A stretch of DNA of 64,000 bases from Apostichopus japonicus (lineage: Eukaryota; Echinodermata; Holothuroidea; Aspidochirotida; Stichopodidae). Below, one piece after another: positions 49,240 through 59,900 of the stretch (position 1 is the first letter of the stretch; each line of letters starts with the position of its first letter). The notes beneath the pieces are model-generated. The model was not told where the DNA came from. It searched no databases and saw nothing but the letters and a program-made list of their open reading frames with translations. Both the position numbers and the translations under genes were made by a program. The stretch lies in contig NC_092569.1 in NCBI RefSeq assembly GCF_037975245.1, forward strand, positions 16,042,001 through 16,106,000. The letters run 5' to 3'.

Positions 49240-49460
49240 TACTCTTTTCCTCTGTTGCTTCTCGGCCTTTTGGCTAAGATCATCTGTAGTATCTGTTCCC
49301 TTTCGAGGGGAATGGTGATGCACACCCGACGATGATCACACAGTCACAGTCCCGATGCAAGGGGACTGGGGTTGAGGGGTCAGTCGTTCGGTAGTTTGGT
49401 TTTCGTGCCCAGGTTCTTTCCAGGGCGACGTTTTCTTAAAAAGTACTCTTTTCCTCTGTT
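49240..49460 (+). mobile_element. 187-bp U2-snRNA-headed retro-insertion with 17-bp target duplication
   Basis: TACTCTTTTCCTCTGTT occurs perfectly at 49240-49256 and 49444-49460. The insert (49257-49443) starts GCTTCTCGGCCTTTTGGCTA, continues AGATCATCTGTAGTATCTG, and matches U2 snRNA from its nucleotide 4 to about 46 (stem I and the GUAGUA branch-site-pairing region) with two mismatches. After TTC it departs from U2. The rest can form stems (TTCCC/GGGAA, CAGTCCC/GGGACTG) and ends in a short A-rich tail. Length is close to that of U2 itself. It is a retrotransposed chimera, a very diverged U2 copy, or a U2-headed SINE. Confidence 0.75.
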
Positions 49461-52400
49461 CCATCGGAAGATGTTTCCTTTCGTCAGCAAAAATGTTTCT
49501 CTTTTGTTCACACAGGGGAAGGTGAGGGGTTGGTTGTTGCTTGCAGGGATGGTTGGATAGATGCCCGTGTGGTGGGGAAGGGGTGGGGATTTGATTGTAG
49601 TGGGTGAGGTGCTGGTCCCTCCATCTTCATCTGACTTCTTCTTTCCAGGTCACAATAGATTTACTGTACTTTTGACTGTGTAGACATTAATGGTCCATTT
49701 CTTCACCACAGTTCATGAAAATGTACCATTCTAAATGTTCCATTTTGGAGTCAACCTCTTTAATTCTTTTAAACTTCTTAAACTGTGCCTAGGATGATAA
49801 CGGATCACAAAATTTGAGAGAAGATGATGTTTCTTAATTTTTTAAAATTATTTTACCCATGAATGTACCAAACCAAAAACGGACTCTTGTTTGGTAAAAG
49901 TAAATATTATCGAAGGTTTTCAAGAAATTTAATGGCCCCATTTCAGCGATATGTTATCTTTCCTGCTTTGTACTTCATCATTGTTATGTTTCTTTCAAAT
50001 TTCTTAGCGTCGTTTTTCCTTTGCCAGACTGTACTTCGTACTTGAGACTCTTTTGAGCTATTTTATTTTCAACTTATTATTTTATCATTGTTGGTGAAAG
50101 ATTTCAATATCTATATTTACTGGTGATTAGGATTGAATTTTGTTTTCTCTTAAACTCTCTTTTCAATTTTTGGCATCATTTTATTACTTTCACCTCTTCA
50201 TGAGATGACATGTCCTTATTTTCAATGTAAGACTTCATTTAATAATTTACACATACTTTGCTCTTAGTCTTTGAGAGGTAAAAGAAATAGTCCCAGAGGT
50301 TTTTTCGTCAAAAATTTCTTTTGAATCAGAGGTAAGTTACAAAGTCAGTGATGCAAATATATATTATACTAGTAGTTGCATATTCAAACTTGCTATGAAT
50401 GGGGGTACCTCATGCAAGCAGACTTATTTGACCTCACCCCCCCCCCCCCCTCCTCTCAAAGAATACCAAGATATGATGAAGCAGAGATTTGAAGCACTGT
50501 AAATAAGAACATGTTATCAGTCGTACTTTATATATTCCATCTTACAAAATTCATTCCAGCGGTGTGACTTGTGTAGAATTTTGACCAACCAGATCGGATT
50601 CCCTTTCCGACTTTTGAAACATTCCCGGTATATTTTTTATTTTGCTCGAGTTATTAAAATGTGTAGGAGTAGAAGACGTCATTTAACGCAGATGTGACAA
50701 ATATACGTTTGTGTTTTTTTTTTAATTACGTTTCATAGGTTCGTAATACGTATGTGTGGTTAACATAAGACAAATGCAGTAACAAACAATCTTTATGATT
50801 CCACCCTCATTAGGCATTCAGCTCGGTCAGAAGGAGCTCCGTTGAATTTAGTTTGTATTCGTGTCAGAAATTCTGATACAAATGTATCGTTTATGAGTTT
50901 AGCTGGGCGTAAAGCATACAGATCCTGTTGGTGTGACTGAGTGGCAATGCCACAACCACTCACTGTTAGTATCTCATGTGGACTTTTTGTTTTGTTTAAA
51001 CTTATTGTAGCTTGGTTTTAGAAAAACGTAAGATACTTTTACCTCACTTTGAAGGCATGTTATATCTAAAAAAAAAGGAGTACTTGCTTTGAAATTACGA
51101 GTGCCTTGATGAAAGCTAATCTTCCGTAAAGCGAAGAGAGTTTAGAGAGCTTCATTTCAGAAGACCAAGAGAAATACTGAATTGTTTAGGACAAAAAGAA
51201 GAAAACAGATGGAATAGTTTTCAATGCAGATAAATATTTATGCATAGCCTAATTTACATAACTAGCATGCTGCTGGTTGAAGTCGGTATTTGTCAACAAA
51301 ACAGGCAGACTGGTATCAACTCACACGCACATTCTAGAGTAGATATCTACAGTGATATTTGCACCTTGTGGGTTTCTTTTCGAAAATTTCTGAAATTTTT
51401 GAAAGTTACAAATGTTCTACTTGGCTAAAGATGTTTACCAGACTGTGTTAAAAATTTGCAAGAACTGGTTGTCCTTTGATTGAATAGAGTGATATGGTTA
51501 TTGTGGAGTAGTTCATAACCAAAGATGCTCTAAATATGTATTATTTTATTTTCATGACACAAGTAGGATTTATGTTAAGAAAGATGTGAACTTTTGAAAC
51601 TGCAGAGAAGTAGGTTTTCAGAAATATCTTAAATAATTATTAATAATGAGAATGTGTAAATGCAGTTCAACATTACAAGATTTGCAAGGAAAATTTATAG
51701 CAGCATATATATATATATATCAAATTGAACTATATTATGATATATATATATATATAGATAAATATATATATATATAAATATATATGTATATATATATATA
51801 TATTTATATATCTATTATATATCTATCTATATATATCTATATATATATATATATATATGTGACATCATATATTTAAATTTGAAATGATCTGGTGAATTGA
51901 GTATATAAAGGGTACACCATATTTATATTCTTTTCAAAGTAATCTTTAGTACATAGCAAAAGATTGGCTATAATAAGGGGAAATATTTAATCGGAAGAAT
52001 TAACGGAAAGTAAAATGAAGATATTTTTTTTTTTCAGTTTACTCATTGCTTTGGTGAAGCACTGAACAGGGAAGAAATATTACCAATTGGGGAATTGTAA
52101 TTCACATGCAATGACTGTTTTTTGCCATCAAACAAATAGGGAAAGTGTGGGTAGCTGTTATATGATATGCTACTCTAGCAGTAAATCATGTTTACCTGTT
52201 TGAAATAGTCTCCTGGTACATATTTTTTTTTTTTTGGGGGGGGGGGGAGGGGGGACATTTGTGATGGTGTTATAAACATTTATGGTTCACATTAGAAGTA
52301 GTCATGGCAGGAATAGATTTTGTATGAAAAGCATGGTTCCATATGACCGTGCCTGTCAGTGGTTGTTGAGTTTTGTTTACTAATTGTGATTGGAAACAAA

Positions 52401-52565
52401 ACTCAATGTAAGCTTATTAGCATAGTGGACCCCCTCCCCTCCCACCACATTCCTGGTGCACACATGTTGTTCAACAAGTGTAACCTTTATTGTTTGATAC
52501 AGGTGACAAACGCCTAAAGTGGAACTACGACCTTCCTTACCGGTTTCGAACCTCTGGACATGCAA
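49461..52565. other. Intergenic stretch, no gene recognised
   Basis: AT-rich unique sequence with C or G homopolymers (50439-50451, 52236-52253) and an interrupted (AT)n tract at 51705-51860 containing TATCTATATA variations. No supportable coding region. Confidence 0.4.
51705..51860. repeat. Interrupted (AT)n microsatellite
   Basis: TATATA runs broken by AGATAAA, ATCTATCTA and a CAAATTGAAC island. Unstable simple sequence. Confidence 0.9.
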
Positions 52566-52569
52566 TCAG

Positions 52570-52745
52570 CGTCCATAGCATAGTGGTTAGGGTGTCCACA
52601 GCTAAAGCTGGAGGCCCGTGTTCGAATCCCGGTGGAGTCTAGAAATTGTTTACTGTTCTGGATTTTCCAACTCACTACAATTTCAAGTATATATATATAG
52701 GCCTTGATATACCTTGAAAGAGCTTGAATTTCATTCCAGCAATAT
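52570..52745 (+). mobile_element. tRNA-derived SINE (second family)
   Basis: tRNA-like head with A box (TAGCATAGTGGTTAGGG) and B box (GTGTTCGAATCCC) followed by a non-tRNA body and a short TA repeat. The would-be acceptor stem does not pair, so this is a SINE head and not a tRNA gene. Confidence 0.65.
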
Positions 52746-53774
52746 TGCCTTGAAGACATTCTCAATCAATGTGAAATAATATTTTGCCAATTTTTTGTTT
52801 TGTTTTTATAAGCTCCTGGATTGAGGTTGTTGTCATTGCATGTCTTTGTATTTTGGTCATATCTCAAATCATGTCCTTTTTCTTTGCCAGAGAAGAGAAA
52901 GGGGGAGGAGTAGTGGTTAGGGCATATATTTGCAATGTTCTATTTTTTGATGTCAATTTAATTATCAGTTGACTGAAATGAGCTATGATGTGTAGTAAGA
53001 CTTTGGATTTATGATTGAAAATGGATACTACTTGTCAATTAACTGCAAATTATTAAAAAAAATCATCTCAGATAGTTGGAAAAGGTCTATCCTTCTCGGC
53101 CCAAAACAATATTTTACTATTAACCACTTATTTTCTCTTTTCTTCAGTTGACAAGTCGTTCTCAATCCCATGAACAGTAATTCGTGAATATGTGGGGGTT
53201 ATTTTTGCTAATTCTGTTCTAATATTTATCATTTACTGGCACGTTATTTGACTATATGCTAGCAAACTTGTCAGCAATGATAGGCTAGGGTTAATATAAA
53301 ACCACTTTAAAAAAAAAAGTCATTTTCAAACAGAGGCATCTTCTCATTCAAAGCAGCTGAACAATCATGTGTAATGCTGTTGTTTACAGGCAATGTGCAG
53401 TGTTTACATTCCTTACAAGTCGCTGGGTGTAGTTGTGGGTGATGATGGAATTTCATTGTTTTATGAAGAAGGTCGTTTGATATATTGGGATATATGTTTA
53501 TGCCAGTGGGGGTATAAATGAAGTCTTCTTAATGAGAATTAAACATGTATTTACTTATTCAACCTCTCGATATGTAGTTTAAAAGGAAGAGAGTTTAATG
53601 TCTTCCAAATGAAAATGGTGGTTTACTCTTTATTATTTCATGCTTTAATCAAAATAAAGTTTCGTCCTTTATGAAGTATTGAACTTCAATGGAAAATAAA
53701 AAGCAAGACAATTACAATTTGAATAGATCTTCGTTTGGCTGTTTATTTTGTAGTTTAAACTATCGTTGTTATTA

Positions 53775-54150
53775 TCGCACAGACTTACACCATGTGTGTC
53801 TGTATGACCCATATCGATTACTTTAGTATGGACGTACACACTGTGTGCATGTGTGCATATCTATTACTTTAGTATGGACTTAAATGCTGTGTGTATGACC
53901 CATATCTATTACTTTAGTATGGACTTAAATGCTGTCTGTATGACCCATATCTATTACTTGAGTATGGACGTACACGTTGTGTGCAGGTGTGCATATCAAT
54001 TACTTTAGTATGGACTTGCATGTTGTGTGTATGACCCATGTCTATAAGTTTAGTATGGAAGTATTCGCTTTGTACATGTGTGCATATTAATTACTTTAGT
54101 ATGGACTTACACGCTGTGTGTATGACCCATATCTATTACTTTAGCATGAG
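53775..54150. repeat. Minisatellite of two alternating 45/46-bp unit types
   Basis: CTTTAGTATGG-like words recur at 53821, 53867, 53912, 53957, 54003, 54048, 54094 and 54139, spaced 45 or 46 bp. Two unit types, one with TATGACCCATATCTATTA and one with GTGTGCATATCTATTA, are interspersed. Confidence 0.85.
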
Positions 54151-54272
54151 GTGCAGGTCTTGGTGCATATCCACTAATTCTGAAGCTGTGGGGGGGGGGT
54201 AGGGGAAGGTGAGGGGTTGGTGGTAGGCACTTACAATTTAATGAAGGGCACAATATGTCATGTAACTTGTGA

Positions 54273-54535
54273 AGATGTGTTAGCTCAGTGGTTAACGCCG
54301 GTGCCTTTCAATCATAAGGTCCCCGGTTCGAGTCACTCCCAGATTAGTGTATGTCGTCCGGTTAGAGAGTTGTTGACAATTAACAATTCATAATTATGGA
54401 CGTTAAATATGAATGTAAGAGACTGGCTTCGGTCAGCTTGCGGCTTTGATAAGCCAATGAGGCTTCTTCGCGAGTTCCTGCTTACAGAAGGATCTAATAT
54501 ACATACATACATAAATACGTACATACATACAAGAT
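54273..54535 (+). mobile_element. tRNA-derived SINE (third copy/family)
   Basis: Head TTAGCTCAGTGGTTAACGCC (A box) and CCCGGTTCGAGTC (B box), a body with GCTTGCGGCTTTGATAAGCC, and a tail of CATA-type microsatellite at 54499-54530. Confidence 0.75.
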
Positions 54536-54737
54536 ATCGCTGCTATATCGTTATGCGTACGCTAAAACAAATCGAAATGGTGTGTTGCCATTACCAAACT
54601 ATAAAATCTGCTATATAAAAGGCTATAGGAAATGTGACTGCTGTACCTGTATAATAGTAACAAAGACATTATTGGGCAGCACAATTATATAGGCAGTGTT
54701 AGTAAAAAAGGTTACACACTAGTCGGACGTGGAGGCA

Positions 54738-54765
54738 GGGGAGGGGGTGGGGGAGGGGGTGGGGT
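54738..54765 (+). other. Potential G-quadruplex tract
   Basis: Five G runs of four or five bases separated by single A or T bases form a strong G4-type pattern. Intergenic. Confidence 0.6.
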
Positions 54766-55583
54766 CGGCCCTCCCCGTACAGCATGCATACTGGCGTGTG
54801 CCATTATTAGCTGTATTGATGAGTGCTGACTAGTGTCAGTGGTGGAGGGGGGGGGGGGATATCACTTATATTTACTAAACGTTTTTCTTGACCTACTTTT
54901 GGATAATGGTCATCAGTATTTCCCCCAAATGTCCTAATGGTCACCCATGTTCAAATGGTAGGGTCAAAATATTGAGATTGGGTCTTCGACTATCCGTGCG
55001 GAATATTTACCGTCCCTTTAGGTAGCCGAAGTGTTACATATTGTATGTCCGTAACATGGAAAAGTCGTAGAAATGACATAAAAAATTCCTGTAAACTAAC
55101 AAAATATCTTCAGTCAAGTAGATACAACTTTCGTCTGAATAATTGAACTAAACTAATTGAAAATAAATCAAAGTGTTGACAATCTCTAAATGTCTATATA
55201 TGTTCTGAAAAACTCTGCTTAATATAAAATACATAACTGGAGTGAGCCCAGTCATGTGTCCAGTAGTTATGATGATCGTTTGTAAATGGGTTCTATCCTT
55301 GAAACACACCCTGGTCTACATAAGCGCAAGTTGCGCAATGCGCTGAGTTTACTTCTCTCCTAACGCTTATAACCAACAAACCCGGAAGTGACTGTACTTC
55401 GATAGACGATATCCGAAAGCATTTACCTGTTCGGAGTGAAGGCAGCTATTTGAAGTCGTGTTACAAAATTGTTGCTCTTAAAATGCTTTCTACATCTCGC
55501 CAGGTGATTGTCTCAAACGTTTTATGACTATTGTTACCATGACAATGACATGAAGTAAACAAGTTATCTCCAATTCGCTAGTT
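54766..55583. other. Intergenic stretch, no gene recognised
   Basis: Unique AT-rich sequence with a G homopolymer near 54848-54859. Nothing else seen. Confidence 0.35.
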
Positions 55584-55587
55584 GTGG

Positions 55588-56118
55588 CATCGGTTATCGT
55601 CATAGCATTCCCGGTGTGTGTGGCTGTTTGTGTTGTCGCGTATCGTCATACTTTTCCCGGCGTGTGTGGTTGTTTGTGGCGCCGCGGTTATCGTTATAAC
55701 TCTCCCGGTGTGTGGCTGTTTGTGGCATCGATTATCGTCATACTATTCCCGGTTTGTGTGGCTGTTTGTTGCGTCGCGGTAATCGTCATACCGCTGTGTG
55801 GCATCGGTTATCGTCATACCATTCCCGGTGTGTTTGGCTGTTTGTGGCGTCGCGGTTATCGTCATACCATTCCCGGTGTGTTTGGCTGTTTAAGCGTCGG
55901 TTATCGTCATACAATTACCGGTGTGTGCGGCTGTTTGTGGCATCGGTTATCGTCATACCATTCCCGGTGTGTTTGGCTGTTTAAGCGTCGGTTATCGTCA
56001 TACAATTACCGGTGTGTGCGGCTGTTTGTGGCATCAGTTATCGTCATACCATTCCTGGTGTGTGTGACTGTTTGTGGCGTCGCGGTTATAGTCATACCAT
56101 TCCCGGTGTGTGTGGTCT
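55588..56118. repeat. Minisatellite of about 45-bp units
   Basis: GGTTATCGTCATA-like words recur about 12 times between 55594 and 56085, followed each time by CCATTCCCGGTGTGTGTGGC-like sequence and TGTTTGTGGC. A 91-bp double unit at about 55891-55981 is repeated immediately at 55982-56072. The long open frame through it is a by-product of the repeat. Confidence 0.9.
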
Positions 56119-56915
56119 GTGATCATCCATATCTTCGTATTTTGATTTGTTGTATCTCTCCATGTTGATGTGGGACTGAAATGAATATATACAGTTAAAA
56201 GATGTATCATATAAACATGTATTATGCACTTGTCAACATATCAGGAATATATAAATAAAATGAATAAATAAGGCAAATATTTTAATTATGTTAATGACAA
56301 AGACAATAGTGACAACAAAGCTGTATCAGTACGGTATCCTCATATTAATTACGGTATCCCTTGTTTTGAAAACTTAATCAGACTAGTAATAATGTTCTGT
56401 CACGTGATGTTAAACGTCCTATGCGGGAACTGAACCAAGACCCTCATACTTGGTATCATGTCAAAATCAATACTGAAAAATGAACTTCGTTAACCTTGCT
56501 CGAAGAATAGGTAAAGTTATCAAGTAAATTCTAGAAAGATGCTAACAACAATGGCGTGTTGCAGCAGCTACAGTATAATATAATAAAAGAAGGATCGCTC
56601 GCTCGCTTTCGCCATGTTTTTAAGGCAGATTTCCATCGCTTAGTACCTGTGTGACTATTCGGTGAAATGGCAAACGAAAGGGAAATGCTGGCAGAGGGGG
56701 AACGGGAAAGGGGAATTAAGGGTTAAGGGAAACACGGAAGGAAGGAAATGGATAGTGGAAACTGATTAGCAGATGAATGGAAAAGTAACATATAAGGTGC
56801 TACGGGGAGAAGGAGGAATCGGGATGGGAATGGGAGAGGATTGGATTGGGGACGAGGTGGTGGGGGTGGGGAGGCGGGAAGGGTTAAGATTGGACTAGAA
56901 GCAGTTGAGGCTTAC
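56119..56915. other. Region 3' to the last visible kinase exon (minus strand)
   Basis: No final exon of the kinase gene could be recognised. A purine-rich stretch (AAGGGAAAC / GGGAATGGGAGAGG) spans about 56680-56885, ending in G-rich tracts. Confidence 0.35.
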
Positions 56916-59900
56916 CTTTCCTTGATTCATGAGTCGTTCCAGTCTCAGACAGAGGCTCTTAAAGGCGGGTCGTTTCTGTGGCTCTTCTTGCCAGCAATCG
57001 TGCATTACTGAATACCTGTGAAGTGATTTCAAACTGGTTAATTGGTTTGACGCGGTTACATGTATTCGGTGCCATCTTGTGCTGACAAACCAATTTCAAT
57101 TCCCATCAGACCCGGTAGACAAACCCAGGCTATAACACTATCATCTTAAATTTAATACATATATAAAGTAGCGGCATATAGGCTTAGGTAACTTATCAGA
57201 ATATTTCCAAACTGACATTCCATAAGTCATACTTATGATTATGATTATGATCATCTTTATTTTTATTTTTATTTTTATTATGATGTTATTTGATGTTTAA
57301 CTGTGTGAAACTTACAATTCGGGTGAAGAATGTGGTGGCTTAGCCATTCTGAAACCGAACTGTAATCTTCTCTTGACTGTTTCCGTCGGTATACCAGGAT
57401 AGGGTGTTGCACCTGCCAAAGACAAAGATATATACAACATTGATCTATAGTTTCTCTACAAATTCACAAATATGTGTAATTTGTCGTGAAAAATAAAACA
57501 AAATTTGTCCATCGACGATCCACATTCAGTCCGACTTCATGCCCCCCCCCCTTCCCCCGTATGAATCCAACATATGAATCCACTAACAAAACCCACCCTC
57601 CACCGGCCCCCTTGGAATACCAACAACGCAATTAACTCAGTTACAGATGCATTGTGAAGACTCGCGCAAAAGGAAACGTCTAATGTCGGTATTCTGACCT
57701 AGTTTCGAATGAGGTGTAACAGAAGTGTTAGACACACCATCGATCCCAGAAAATACACACACAGCTTGCTACCGTGGTAAGAAGACACTAGTGTACAGTC
57801 AGTAGATACAGCTGCGGTCAATACCCACAGCACAGTGTATAAACGATACAGCGATGGACATCTCAGGTCCAGCTAAAGATAACAAGGTATCACGTTTCCT
57901 TACTGTTTGCATTTTGTAGCGACACGAACAAAACGTCACTTGCAAGCAACAGAAAGTGACAATGATGACAATGAAACTGTTTATTTCCAACACAAAAGAT
58001 AAGTACATTTTAAACAAGAATTCAATACAAATAATCAAATAATCATGGTATTACATTTATTTCAATGAAAACTACCAAAGATCTAATGTGTGGAAAAGGA
58101 GAAAAACTGAAGTGCAATACTTATGAATCGTTTTCCTCCAAAAAAGTTAACTTTTTAAGATGGCCGCACGCCGTTTGGGGCGAGTCTTCAATGCCTTTAA
58201 CGACAATTTAGTAGATATATAAACCACGAACATATAGGTCCCACATAATTTCCGAAATGATAAAAAAAAGAAAAGTTAACACCAGATTTATTTCAATACT
58301 GCAGTGTAGGTATACTAACCAAATACGGATATCTCCCACAGGAGAATGCCAAATGACCAAACATCACTCATTGGTGTGTATGCACTAGCCGTAATAGACT
58401 CAGGACTCATCCAACGAAGGGCCAGGCGTGCCTGTCAGTGAATAGTAAAAGGTAATTAAGGAACCACGAAATCCTGGGAACTGCATTGGCATATGATGGA
58501 CCCTAGTGTAGCAGCAACTACTCCGCGATCCTCAGCGGGGAATTAGATGACCCGCGATGGATCGATTGTGAACCCATTTAAAGACGCTTTTTTTCCAGGT
58601 CACAGAAGAAAGAAACACTGTTAAAACGTTTGTTCATAATATCCGCAGCATATGAACAAAGTGACATGAAATGGGAGGATTAGAGAAAGAAACTCCACAC
58701 CACCACAACACCCCCCCCCCCGCCCACTTTACCCCAACCACACTTTGCAAGGTGATGCATATAATTGACCTAATAATAATCGCGACGACATGTATCTGTT
58801 TCATTACATTAAAAGTTTAATATTACAGGAGAAAAAAAAACTGATATAATGATAACACATTTAAAAGATGAGATTTTCTGCATAATACAATATTGTACGG
58901 CATATGTTCTTAGGATAGAGTAAATCACCCTTACCTCTGCAACGTTCTCCACCACGTTTCTAACGCGTGCTACATTTGAAATTTTACAAGTCAATGTTTC
59001 TGTGAGTAAAATATTGCGACAGGTTAAATCACCATGTACAATCTGTAAGAAAAATGTAAAGAAGGTTGTCAACTACTAATTAGTAAATTGCAATAACTCA
59101 ATTAAAACATGTAGTACTTGTATCTTTATATTAAGAACATAGAACCATTGGATGACGGTTCGGCCCAGTTGGGACAATTGTTTTCTATACTGTAGTGTTA
59201 TGTCCCGCTTCAGAGCACTCGTACTGTCAGTATGAGCAGTATGAATATCATGTTTCTAACAGATCAAGGTTAGAAACTGTCTGTTCTGTCAATACCAGTG
59301 CTTTGAGACCATGATATGGGAGTACAGTTTAGAGTGGTATTAGCATTAGGAAATTGTCCCAACTTGCTGGAAAGTTTACGCCATTTAGTCCTCGACAAAT
59401 TTGCAATCCATTGTAAACATGTCATCTGAAGCTATTCAAATCGTATGTTTTCCAATTGAGTTTGTGTTGCATCTGATGAACTGAATTTAGTCTGTGTGTT
59501 TAGAATAATCGAGTAGCTTTAGGTGCTTAACCTTATCGGTCAACTCAAAGAAATAAAAATGGTCACAAAATACAGTGTGGAATGGTATTATTGTTTTATT
59601 TTAAAACGGGTCGGGTTTCCAACATATCAAATTTGTTTTTGTCACCATAAAGTCACTACCTTTAAAATGTCACCCATTTTGACCCCATCTTATAGCTTAA
59701 CTCCTCGAAGTATTTTAACCACAGGTTTTGCTGGGTTTCAGTCCTTTCGAAATTATTTTCTTTCGAAAAACTCCTTTCGAAAAACTCTGAAGAGACATGA
59801 AATGGCCAAGGTCTTGTCAGCTATCCGGTGAATGGGTGGCATTTAACTAATGAAACTTTTGTAAGAGTTGAGTAGACCACATTGGTTCCACGATTTAGTG

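Noticed and set aside
49257-49443. Functional U2 snRNA gene
   Set aside because: Homology stops after about 46 nt, no clear Sm site is seen, and the segment is flanked by a target duplication, so it is an insertion.
52570-52640. Possible tRNA gene
   Set aside because: A and B boxes are present but the acceptor stem does not pair and a SINE-type body follows; same reasoning for 54273 and 60651.
55584-56168. 194-residue plus-strand frame with VIVIPFPVCVAVC repeats
   Set aside because: It is the open frame of a 45-bp minisatellite that by chance lacks stops; copies contain indels and no gene context exists.
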